Shown here piece by piece: positions 53,613-64,000 of a stretch of DNA of 64,000 bases. The notes beneath the pieces were generated by a model. That model had not been told where the DNA came from. It saw only the letters and a program-made list of their open reading frames with translations, and ran no database searches. The stretch is from Rhizophagus clarus (taxonomy: Eukaryota; Glomeromycota; Glomeromycetes; Glomerales; Glomeraceae). Made by a program: the position numbers and the translations under genes. The stretch lies in assembly GCA_015698045.1 (NCBI GenBank), contig BLAL01000043.1, forward strand, positions 1,798,001-1,862,000, given 5' to 3'. Each line of letters opens with the position of its first letter. The first letter of the stretch is position 1.

Positions 53613-56600
53613 TTATCTTCTACGATACGTAGGTAAGTTTCTCCTTCTCTTACGATCATCACGTGTGACTAAAATTGATCAAATTTATCAAATTTAAAAC
53701 ATGAACGTAAATATTAATTATAAATTTTATTATAGTATAATTACCCGGTCTCTCCCAAAATCTCGTTCTAAATTCGCGATAATATCTTTGGCCAGTACGC
53801 GTCCACAGCCGCCACCCAGGGTTACCATTACGATAAAGGACATAGTTCTAAATATCAAAATCAGTTTGAATATTCGATAAATACATTTAATTTATATGAA
53901 TGTAATTTTATTTATTTACTTACATGGTAATCCCTGACGAGGTTCCTCCATATTTGGCTGCACTGTTGCCCAGAAACCCTCATTCGAAATATTCTATTTA
54001 TTCTGATTCAATTAAATGGATTGGTTAATTTGAATTTAAATTCTAACGATCTGCGCACCTTTTTCCGCTGATCACTCTATCCATTTTTTTTAGCTAACAC
54101 TTTTTCATAAAACTTATAGTTTTCCCTACCTAAAAGTCCTCGAACATGCCTAACAACGTTGCTAGACGAGGCCGCGGCTCCTTTAATCCTAATAGTAGGA
54201 AGGCCAGCCGCCAAGAACGAAGAAACAACAATAATAACTCTGATAACTCTGGTTTTGACGGTAAGAACACCGTCCAACAAAAACGCTCTCGTACCATCCC
54301 CGAACAAGCTATGGATGAAGATATCATCACCGACACAGCGGCTGACGCTGGTGTTGAAGTTCTTGCTTCTTCCCCTCAAGAAAATAATACTGCTTCAACT
54401 TCTCTCTCCTCCCACCCGAATATGGCTGCGGCTCTTTCTACGCCTAACGACAACGCGTCTGATGGACTCAACGCGTCCATGCATGCTAGAACAATGACTC
54501 CTGCATCCCCCCTAACGCGTCACCTGATAAGGCTACTGGTGATGATCCTCCGGTTGATCAATTCCTTGTTCAATCTCCAACCTTCTCCATCGACAGAAAT
54601 GATTTTCAAGCTGCGGCTGCCCCCAACTCTCCCCTGAAACTTTAAAAAATTTCGCTACCAATAAGGCATTGATGGATGCCGTCAACAACACCTTTTTAGA
54701 AATGTACGAATCGTACACTGGTAAAGCCAGAATGACTGGTTCTGGCAATGCTAAACGTCTCGTTATTCATTTCCACACCAAGGAGGCCCGTGACGCCTGT
54801 GTTGGTGCTGCTCATCAACAGTTCCCAGATCTCGTATTCCATGCCCATGATCCCAGGCAGCTCCGGAGTGATGAAGACCTCCGAGCTATTCAAGTTACAG
54901 ATATTCCCTTCTTCCTATCAAAAGACAATATTATGTCTTATTTCAAAAAATTCGGTAACATTGCGTCCTGTCGAGTTTACTCCAGAAAAAATGCAAAAGT
55001 ACAGCAAGCCAGGATTGTTTACGATTCTGCCCTCTCTATTGCACGTTTTGATACCCAATGGGCTGTTTACTGCTTCTCCACCTGCCTCCGGATGACTCCA
55101 TGTCACTATACTGTCGATCAGAAATCCTCCCGCTATGAATTCGTTGCTACGCTCACACAATTACCTCCTAACACTAAAGATATCGACCTAGCTCCTCTCA
55201 CTAGAGACCTGGGCGCTAAGGCCGTCAATGTCCCCCTCTCTTTAAACTCTTACAAACCCAAGAGATGGGCCTACGTCACATTCAATTCACAAGAAATCAT
55301 GGATGCCGCTATGGAACAAATTATTGGCTTTCGTGGTCATACTTTGCAGTGGAACCTCCCAAACAATACTAACAAACTTTGCCACCAATGTGGCAAATTA
55401 GGCTGCGCTCCCAACCAATGCCCAAGCCGCCAAGAGAGGGGTCGTACTAGGGGAAGGAACCCGGTGGCTGCTCTTAAAGAACGATTCAATATCAACCAGC
55501 CTGCCAGGCCGAAAGCGCGTTCACGTTCAGGGTCTAGTTCACGCTCGCGCTCGAAAGGTCCAGGCAACTCCCAATCCTCTCAACCACAACAGAGATCTCC
55601 AGATATCACCCGCACTACTAACACTTCTCGCCAGGATCGCTCTAAATCCAATGATAAATGTGACCGTTCGGTTTCCTTTTCCACGGTCTTGCATTCTCCT
55701 CCTTCCCGTTCATCGTCCGGTCAAGACAATACTATGTCTCCACCCGAGGCTGCTAATATTTTATCTTTGTTGAAATCTCTCCAACAAGACATGGCTGAAG
55801 TCTGCGATCGTATCACTGCCTTGGAGCTCAATGATTGACGTATGACTCGTATTGAACAGCATCTTGGGCTGCGACCTCCGCCTGACACCCCAGTCGTCAA
55901 TCAATCTTCGGATATGCTCATTGATGCACCAAGTATACCTAACCCCACTGTCACACTGGTATCCTCTCGACCAACTGCTTCGCCTGTACAAACTTCTCTC
56001 AACCCATTGTCTCCTGAATTTACTCCTTTACGACCAGTTCGAGCTCCCCTCTCCATTCCTGTTGATGTTCCTGATCTCTCATCCCCTTCTGCTTCCTCTC
56101 ATGCGACCCCATCCTCCACACAAACCCACGATGAAATTCAAGCCATTAATGCGAAGCATTCGGCCATTGAGAACAAATTGAACATGCTGGCTACCTCTAT
56201 CAGCGGTTTCATCGGATCCATTACTTCTTCTTCTCCCTCCTCGAACTCAGCTAGTACAGCTGGTTCTAACTAATCTTCCCTCCCTTTATACAATCCCCGT
56301 CTGATTTTATCATAGTGTTTCAATGACAGACAATAATTTTGATTATGATTCCTTTGTTCGCAATCCTCCCAACCCTTTAGATATAGATAACTTCTCTTTA
56401 CAGGATTCTTTATTTTCTTCTACCTCTCTTACATCTCTCCCTCGTAATTCTTTTAATATTTCTTCTTTTAACATTAACGGTCTCAAGATGTTCTCTCACA
56501 ACAAAATTGAACTATTAAATAACTTCTTCTCCTTTAAACAAATCTCCTTTGGTGGTGTCGTTGACACCCATCTTCATCCCAAACAAATGCATTTCTTGTC

Positions 56601-59600
56601 TAAACGACTTCCCAATTATACTGTTTTCTCTTCTGTTTTGGACACCTCCCAACATGTTCGTTCTTCTGGGGGTGTTTCTCTTTTTATTGAAAATTCTTTG
56701 GCCTCTCACGTTCATACTTATTCCTCTCATTCATCGCGACTGCTTTCTGTTGACTTATACTTTAAAGGTCACGTTAAGCTACGTATCTTTGTTGTTTACA
56801 TCCCTTCCACCTCTGATCAATCCTTGGGCGATGAGACTATTGACCTCCTTATTAGCGCTTTGTTGGAAGCCAAGAGATTAGGTTTCCATCACGCCGTCTG
56901 TGGCGATTTCAATTTACACCTTGATCAATTCTATCCTCTATTTTTTAATCAACCTCAAATTGCTACTAAGCGTATCCATCGTCTTTTTAATTTCCTTTTG
57001 TCAAATGGATATGTTGATTTTACCCCTGTTAACTTTTCTCTCGCCTCTCTGGGCACCTTTCATCGTACGGATGTTATCTCCCAAATTGATTATGTTTGGT
57101 CTTGTCCCCTCCTCAAACGTTTTTTACTCACCTCCGTCATTTTTGATGCCTGTGACGTTAATTTTTCTGATCATAATCCTGTTATTACTTATTATGATTA
57201 CTCCTTTCTATCTTCATCTGTGAAGCCAGCACGTGCTCGACAGCTCAAACGACAAGTTCGTCGTATTTTTTCCTTTGACTCAGTTACTCCCTCGCAATGG
57301 GATAACTTTTCTGTTCACATTGATAACTTATGTAGTATTTCACCCACTACCTTTGCTTCTTGGCATATCAATCGGATGTGTGAATACTTGCACGCTAACA
57401 TTATTGCCGGTGCCAATGCTCTTCTACCCGCACGAACTGTTAGTAATAACCATACCCCTAAACTGCCCAAAGATTTGGAAACTTTAATACAACATTATCA
57501 TTTTTTTAATCGAGTTATTCACTCTATTAAATTGTTACGTAAATACCCGCATACCTTTTCTTCTTCCCATGATCGGAAATGGTCTGGTTATTTGACCCGC
57601 TTGAACAATATATTCCACTTGTACAAGTCCACCTTTCCTACCGTCCCTACTTTACCCTCATCTTTATTTTCTTGCCGAACGGATAATTTCAACAATCTGT
57701 TTCAAACCCTATCACATGCTTCCAAATTATTAAGGGGCTTACACCTTTTGAAAGAGAAAGAATTTCAGGATTCCTCTATTAAGGCTCATTTGGAGTCTCG
57801 TGATCAGAATTTCGATACTGATATTTCTTCTTTTATTAATTCAGCGCTTTCTCGCTCACGTCGTCGCATCGTGTTGGATCGTGTCTTTATTGATCATCCT
57901 ACTACTCCTCAGTTGTTAACGGACCCAAAGGATGTTTCCGTTGCTACGATTAATCACTTCCAAAATGCGGTTCCCATCAAGTCTACCCCCCCTTCGCACA
58001 TATCAGCATTACCTGATAGATGGCGTTCTGAATACTCGCCTATGGCTACTGTTTCTCCCGACATTTATAGTTCTCTTTTGTCTCCCCCTTCCTTGGAGGA
58101 ATGGCTCTCTACGGTTTCTTCCATGCCGAATGGCAAAGCTCCTGGTCCTTCTATGATTACTTATGAAATGCTTAAACATTTAGGACCTGTCACCAACTCT
58201 TTGCTTTTAATTTTGATTCGCAAATGCTTTGCTTCTGCTGACATTCCCGACCTATGGCGTCAAGCTATGGTTTTCCCTATCCCCAAGCCACATGAATGGC
58301 GTTGTCAACTAAAAAACACTCGTCCTATCACGCTTTTGGAAGTTATATGGAAATCCCTTGTCAAGCTTTTTTATAATCGCTTGTCTGCCATTTTGGCCGC
58401 TCACAACGTCCTTAAAGGTGGTAATTTTGCCGGCCTTCCTGGAGGAACCTGTCGAGACCCAATTATTACTCTCGAATCTATTATTCATGATGCTAATTTC
58501 CATAATTCTCCTCTCTGGATTCTCTCACAAGACATCTCCAAAGCATTTGACTCAGTTAATCTCACTATGTTGAAATTCGCGTTGGAACGCATCCGCTTAC
58601 CTGCGTCTGCTATCACACTCATCTTGTCTCTCTTCATGAACCGGTCAAATCGGGTTTTTACTGCATATGGCGAGACTTCTTCTTATCGGGTTCGCATTGG
58701 CATAGACCAAGGCGAAGTGATCTCCCCCCTTCTGTGGGTTATCTACATTGATCCCCTTTTGACTGTTTTGCAAGCTGAGATGCTGGATCCTTATATTTTG
58801 CGACCTCCAACACTTTCTTCGAATATGATGGACTCCCCTTCTGATATTCTTATTAACAATCTGGTCTTTATGGATGATTCTACTCTTATTTCTTCATCTA
58901 AGGCTGGAATGGAGCACATGCTATCAATCACAGAGGAATTTTACGCACTAAATAACACTTCTGCTAATCACCAAAAATATGTCTTGATTTCAAATTCATT
59001 ACCTTTAACCACTACATCTACTATTTCACCCGTTGAATTTTGTCTTTCTCTATCATCTTTGAACGATGTTTCTACTATTTCCGTTACCCCTCTTTCTATT
59101 ACTTCTTCTTTTCGTTTTTTAGGGGTATGGTTTAATATCAAAGGCTCCCGTGATTTTGTTAAAAAACAGATTGCTGGTGAATGTAATTCCTTCGCCGCCA
59201 CTCTCTGTCCGGCCAAACTATCTGCCAAACAAGTCGTTTACCTTTACAATTCGGTGCTCATTCCTAAATTGGAGTACCGTATGCAAGTTACTCACCTCTC
59301 TTCGGTCGATTGTTATGCTGCTACGCGTTCTATACGCTCGCTTGTCAAGCATAAAGCTAATTTTTCTCGTTTTCTTCCTAATTCTATACTTTATCTTTCT
59401 CAAGCTTTGGGATTGATTAATTTGTCTTCTCATTTAATTCAATGCCATGTTAATAATTTGTTTTTGATGGCTAATTCTTCCACTCCCTTTATTCAACGTT
59501 TGTTTATTTATAGACTAATGTTGATTCAGTTTAGATTTTTAATCCCTATATCTCCTTTGATGGTGGATGACTGGTCTTTATGATCTACTTTGAATGCTTT

Positions 59601-62424
59601 TAGATGCGATTATATCGCTTGCACTATTGCTTCCATGACTTCTACCCCCTTCCGCTTGCAACATGCTCAATTTTCTTCAACATTTCCGGATCTCACTCTC
59701 CCTGGCCGTACTCCTTTGTATACGTGTATGAGCCCGCATGTCTTTAAGGCTTGCCTCAAGGTCCTCCAGAAACGTCATTTATATTACTTATCACAGTTAA
59801 CTGCGCCGTCTGATTCTCATCTTATTTCCTGGACTACTTATCGGACTGCCTATATTGCTCAACTTGCTGATAAACGTGGTCGTTCTCTTTCTCATAAATG
59901 GTATCTGGACGTTAAGGCCCATACAACCCTTCCTGACTCTTACGATCAGCTATTGGATCGTTATGTATGTCCTCCTTCTGCCACTTCTTCCGTCGCTCTC
60001 ATTCCTGGTGTCACTACTACACAAAAAAATCGGCATTGGCTCGTTACTCTTGATGGAAGTCACTTTCCTCTTTTTGGCAAGCAACTTAGTGTTCAACCTA
60101 AGAAAGATACCTGCATGCTCGTTCATTGGATATCTGACTGCCTCTCTTCTCCTGGTGATGTGATCTGCCTTCGTCCATGTCTGAGCTGTGACGCGCACGT
60201 CCCTTTTCCTTCGGCTAATAAATATACCGCCGTGCCACCTCGCTGTACTCTCAGGGTTTCTTTATTAAAATCTTTGATTCTTCTCACCGATTGCGAGCGT
60301 ATTCGTCAGTCTACCACGGAAGTCGTTTCTCCTTACTCTTGGGCAGACCTCAGTATCACGGTTATCCCTTATTATACACGTCTTGAGGTCTTACCCGACT
60401 TTTCTCCTACCACTTCTGTAGTTGCGTATGACTTGCCTGGGGATTCTCCTTTAGGCGATTCGTCCACTTTTCCGTCTCCAATTCCTCTTCCTTCCGGGTC
60501 TCATTACCGCTATTATACCAATAGCTCCCTAGTTAACCTGGGTACACCTGAAGTTTCGATGGGTTGGTCTTGGGTCCAGTTAATACCTGATGCTGGTTAT
60601 CTCAATTCTGTTGCTACATATGCACACGGCACTATTCAGAATTGGCCTTCTTCCACTAGGGCTGAAGCTGCTGCGATATATGCTACTTTAAGCGTTTCTC
60701 CGGATGATTCTACCATTACTATTTACACGGATTCTCAAGCTGCCATTGATGGTTTGAATTTATGTGCTTCTTCCTCCTATTCTAACAGTCGTCTGTATTA
60801 CAAGACTACCAACTTTGAGCTGTGGGCCTCTATTGAATCTTCCATTCGATCAAAACGTCTCACTGTTTTCCCTGTCAAGGTTAAAGGCCATGATGGCAAC
60901 TACTGGAATGAATTTGCTGACTCCCTTGCTAATTCCGCTCATCACTCTGATATGGCTCCTCTTTTACCTGCGGCCGCATACACTTCTTCACATAGTGTTC
61001 GCCTGGTGTTTGATAATGTTGTTTGTGAATCCAACCCTAGACGGCTTCTTAAGCTTTACTTTCAGGCCACCCTTTTGAAGGACCTTTTGTCTCTCAAACG
61101 TTTCCAATTTGTCTATAGTTTATCTAATAAGGACGATTATGTTGTAGACTGGGAACTTACTTGGTTCACTCTTAATTTTTCCCCAGCACATGATGCTTCT
61201 TTCCAGGCTTCTCATGCCGCTCGGCATTATACCTTCAAGTTTAAACTCTTCCTTGATGATTTGCCTCTTTTGGAGAAGCTAAAAATCACCCGCTCCGATC
61301 TGTATATCGATCTTCTTACCTGCCGCTCATGCTGCGATCGCATGGAGGACTTGATACATTTGATCCTTTGTTCCAAACGTCGATCTGTTACGCATCAAAT
61401 TCTACAATCCTATCAAAATCATTTGTTTTCTAAACTTCGTGAAGCTGGGAATTTAGCTGAAATAGATCCTACGCCTATGCTTAGGAAACTTTCCTCTCTC
61501 TCATGTTGGACTATTTCCTCTTCTAATTGGTCCTCTTACGCGCTTATCCGAGGTTGTTTACCCACGATGTTTATTGATTTGTTCGTTGAACTATCCATCC
61601 CTTGGCAATCTGCTATAAAGGTCGTAGCCGCGATTCACAACAACTTCATCCAGAAGCTTAGAAGACGCATCTGGAATCCGCGTACTTATGATAAAAGTAA
61701 ATGGGAAGATGCGATGAATATCACCTTTAAATTGAAAACTACTCCTCGGCCCTTTAATCTGCCTGCCACTTCATATGTGCCTTTCTCCTCGCTACCTCCT
61801 CCGACCCATCTCGTGACTCCACGTGACTCTAAAATTGATTGGATCAAGAACTCGATGACTCAAGATTTGCCATGGTTTAACCATTTGTCGGGTTTTATGG
61901 GTCGTCTAACGGTGCTACTTAATAACAGTTTTTGCAGGATGGAATGTCGATTTTTATAGTGGGCGTGTTATCCGTTATTATGTTAGCATAGTTGCTTCTA
62001 CTTTGGTTGGAATATATCAAGGGGGAAGATCTAGGGAAATTTAGTGTAATGCGATTTATTCTTTTTAGGATAGGTTTATTACTATATTTTTACTTAGGAG
62101 ACTATATAGCTTTATTTTTAGTTAGTTTTATTTTATTTTGTTTCTTTTTATTATTTGTAAATTGTATCATTTTAATAATAATTAATAAAGATAAGAGCTA
62201 CTATGCCGCGTTTGCCTTGAATTTAAATTCTTTCTTAAAGAAATTATAGATATTAGTCATATGAACCTATTGGCAACAGAGTCCCAAAAATCATAGCGAC
62301 TTCTACCATTAATATTGTGGTAGGCGCGGTTTCTGTCTCGGCGTATATCAACAAGTTCATCTATCATAGCCCAGTTCCAATAGACGTTATAGTGGGAACG
62401 ACGTGAACGTGTGTGGCGAGGCAT
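53613..62424 (-). CDS. Trihelix-type (Myb/SANT-like) protein, with a LINE in intron 1
   Basis: Four minus-strand exons: 62267-62424, 53924-53993, 53745-53847 and 53613-53668. They join in phase to 128 residues ending TAA, with GT...AG at every border (GTTCAT, GTAAGT, GTAATT donors; AATAG, TTTAG, TTTAG acceptors). The product starts MPRHTRSRRSHYNVYWNW and then shows three helices with the trihelix tryptophan pattern: YWNWAMIDELVDIRRDRN, FWDSVANRIFR and QCSQIWRNLVRDYH. The C-terminus is Arg-rich (RKRRRNLPTYRRR), suggesting nuclear DNA binding. Intron 1 would be about 86 bp without the inserted LINE (54045-62216). All coding exons are undamaged. Trihelix-like small proteins are often domesticated from or linked to transposons, so a selfish origin is possible. 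Confidence 0.7.
54146..56273 (+). pseudogene. LINE ORF1: RNA-binding protein with RRM-like domain and zinc knuckle
   Basis: It starts at ATG 54146, 101 bases from the element's 5' end. A low-complexity Ser/Asn/Arg N-terminus is followed by an RRM-like region (IQVTDIPFFLSKDNIMSYFK ... GNIASCRVYSR) and a second one (WAYVTFNSQEIMDAAMEQII), a knuckle CHQCGKLGCAPNQC in which Cys replaces the usual His, an Arg/Ser-rich tract and a helical C-terminus. The frame changes twice at short C runs (near 54510 and 54632), and an in-frame TGA lies at 55836-55838 before the last ~145 residues. ORF1 proteins bind the LINE RNA and act as chaperones. The broken frame suggests this copy makes no full ORF1 protein. 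Confidence 0.75.
56323..61959 (+). pseudogene. LINE ORF2: APE endonuclease, reverse transcriptase and RNase H
   Basis: About 1,879 codons with a single in-frame TGA at 59581-59583. The endonuclease (residues 45-300) shows SFNINGL, VDTHLHPKQ (Asp where most have Glu), GDFNLHLDQ, SQIDYVW and SDHNPVI. The reverse transcriptase has QDISKAFDSVN (about 735), GIDQGEVISPLLW and VFMDDSTLIS (about 849). The RNase H region (about 1390-1540) reads YYTNSS where YTDGS is usual, so the first catalytic Asp is Asn, then RAEAAAIYA, IYTDSQAAI and EFADSLA. A C-terminal CRSCCDRMEDLIHLILC (about 1666) is the CCHC motif usual in such elements. It would nick target DNA and copy the RNA in place. The TGA separates the reverse transcriptase from the RNase H. 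Confidence 0.88.
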
Positions 62425-62559
62425 TATTAGTTTAGATTTGATTTTTATAATTTGATTTTGGGATGAGTAAAAATTTGAAAGAAAGTCGTAAAATGTCACT
62501 TTAAATAAAATTTGAACAATACCTCTTTGGTTTGATTTTATTTCTCGTTTCAATTAAAA

Positions 62560-64000
62560 TTTAATTTATTACACTTTTCATCATTAAACATATTAATTAA
62601 ATCATGTACATGTTTAATTGTTTTAAATATAAATATCAATATATCATATTTAAAAATAAAACAATTTATTATTAGCACATTCTATTGAATTTTAAATATT
62701 TCGCATACATTTCTTAAAAAAATTAATTTTTTTTAATCAATTTAATTAAAAATAATTATATTCTGATTAAATATTTTGCGTACATTTCTTAAAAAAATCA
62801 TAAAAAAAAATCTTGTACATCATACATGCAATTACTAAATATCATCCCCTTGTGATAAATAAAAAATTATGCAACACAAATTCAACACAAATTCAACACA
62901 AATTTAACAAATTTAACGAAATTTGGCCAAAATTAATAATTTTTTACCAGAATTATCAACACAAATTGAACACAAATTGAACACAAGTTTCAGTCACGAT
63001 TTATTTATGTCACGCCCACGTTATTGATAATTAAATAAATAAATCCGCATGATATGATTGTGCATACAGTATCGTATTTTCTGGCCAATCAAAATTAGGC
63101 TGATCCTTACATATGATTTAATCTGCACGCATTTTTTGTCCTATTTATTTTTTGTCTCTTTATTTCTTTATTTTTTTGTTCAATATTTTTCTCTTCTTTT
63201 TATTATTTCTTTATCCTTTTGTTCAATATTTTTTAATTATATACAGAATATTTACATATATTTCATAATTTATTGCTTTGCAGGTATAGAAATATTTGTT
63301 TATTAATAATAATTATTTCATTATTTTTTACTTCTTTTTTACTTTGTATCGTAATACTGACAATAATATACATGTTTCCTTTATTTCTTTTTACTTGTAC
63401 TTTAATACTAACGATCGATACTAACAATACTAATTATGTTTTTTTTACTCCTTTATTTAATACTAACAATATGTTTATTTTTTATTTTGTCTTCTCTTTC
63501 TTTTATTTTTAGTTTATTCTTTGCAGGTATAGAAATATTTGTTTATTAATACTAATTGTTTTAATACTAACGTGTTTTTTACCCTAATTGTTACTTTATA
63601 TCATAATACTAACAATACTATCTATGTTTCCTTTTTTTCTTTTACTTGTACTTTAATACTAACGATAATATCCATGTTTCTACTGTTTCTTTAACTCTTT
63701 TTACTCTAATATTAACAACACTAACAACACTAGCAATATTTCTTTTATCTTTATATCTAATACCAACGTTACTATAGCTGTTTCTCTTCTTTTTACATCT
63801 AATTGTATCGTTACTCTTTCTTTTTTTACTTTTATATATTCTGTATATAGTAATAAATACTTGTAATTTTTTATAATTTAATTCATATAAAATATACATT
63901 ATATAAACTTATAGTACAAAAATGAATTTTGAAACATTACAAAATATTTATGTAAAATTATGAATCGTTAAAATATTTTAAAAAGTTGCGAAATATTACG
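62560..64000. other. AT-rich repeat-derived DNA at the right edge
   Basis: No gene is supported. AACACAAATT words repeat between about 62870 and 62995. A CCAATCAAAATTAGGCTGATC stretch near 63086 resembles one near 51984 in the 4.49-kb element. TTTGCAGGTATAGAAATATT and the bases after it occur twice (about 63280 and 63523). The remainder is TACTAAC/TAATAC-rich low complexity similar to 52200-52600, so the same repeat family is probably present at both places. Confidence 0.5.

Larger units (their letters stand above)
54045..62216 (+). mobile_element. LINE (non-LTR retrotransposon, Tad-like), 8.17 kb, near full length
   Basis: The element is flanked by a perfect 15-base direct repeat TTGAATTTAAATTCT (54030-54044 and 62217-62231), as expected from target-primed insertion. 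It carries ORF1 (RNA-binding, zinc knuckles) and ORF2 (endonuclease, reverse transcriptase, RNase H), in the order of the Tad/I-like group common in fungi. The 3' end finishes in TGCCGCGTTTGCC with no poly(A) tail. Its plus strand is pyrimidine-rich and clearly richer in C and G than the surroundings. It carries only a few disabling changes, so the insertion is fairly recent. It lies antisense inside intron 1 of the trihelix gene. Confidence 0.9.

Noticed and set aside
56515-59433. Minus-strand frames inside the LINE
   Set aside because: They are antisense shadows of ORF2, which has clear endonuclease and reverse transcriptase motifs on the plus strand.
26375-61959. Possible alternative code with TGA read as an amino acid
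   Set aside because: In-frame TGA occurs only in decayed transposon genes, whereas host genes (coiled-coil gene, 95-residue gene) end at TGA. Mutation is the simpler explanation.
1-64000. tRNA, rRNA or other structural RNA genes
   Set aside because: I looked for tRNA A/B-box patterns and cloverleaf-like stretches by eye and found none convincing; a covariance-model scan would be needed to be sure.

Overview
The window looks like nuclear DNA of an arbuscular mycorrhizal fungus, most likely Rhizophagus or a close relative (Glomeromycotina). The reasons are a very AT-rich background, many short AT-rich introns with GTAAGT-like donors, fungal gene families (Ytp1-like membrane protein, GATA factor, chromodomain protein, glutathione synthesis), and a dense load of nested transposons including a Polinton/Maverick-type element. 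The species call is inference; no database was searched.

Region 1 (1-21541) is gene-rich and ordinary. It holds the 3' part of a very long coiled-coil gene (probably a kinesin tail), a six-exon Ytp1/DUF2427 membrane protein (-), a three-exon two-finger GATA factor (-), a four-exon chromodomain protein (+), an Ig/ASH-type beta-sandwich protein (-), a 95-residue orphan (+), a six-exon mitochondrial P-loop NTPase (+), and a twelve-exon glutamate-cysteine ligase catalytic subunit (GSH1/GCLC, +). I traced exon borders by hand; all reading phases close.

Region 2 (22783-44398) is a 21.6-kb CACTA/EnSpm DNA transposon with a 3-bp duplication (ATA) and CACTAGTCG-type ends. It has two divergent genes: a Tnp2-type transposase (+) and a second gene (-) with a 16-residue tandem repeat and a coiled coil. 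Its transposase is split by a nested 14.5-kb Polinton-like element (27948-42415) with ~1.6-1.7-kb terminal inverted repeats. That element encodes a family B DNA polymerase and a DDE integrase but, instead of the usual Polinton capsid and packaging set, a retroelement-style Gag-like CCHC protein and an aspartic protease. I consider this the most unusual system in the window.

Region 3 (44399-53441) is repeat-dominated: a decayed SAM-domain gene, a Tc1/mariner-IS630 transposase relic, a 50-bp minisatellite, and a 4.49-kb terminal-inverted-repeat element (CACAGGTCGAATGG ends, TAA duplication) filled with two tandem arrays and no transposase.

Region 4 (53442-64000) holds a small four-exon trihelix-type (Myb/SANT-like) gene on the minus strand. 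Its first intron has been enlarged from about 86 bp to about 8.3 kb by a near full-length LINE (54045-62216) inserted in the opposite orientation with a 15-bp target duplication. The remainder is AT-rich, repeat-derived DNA.
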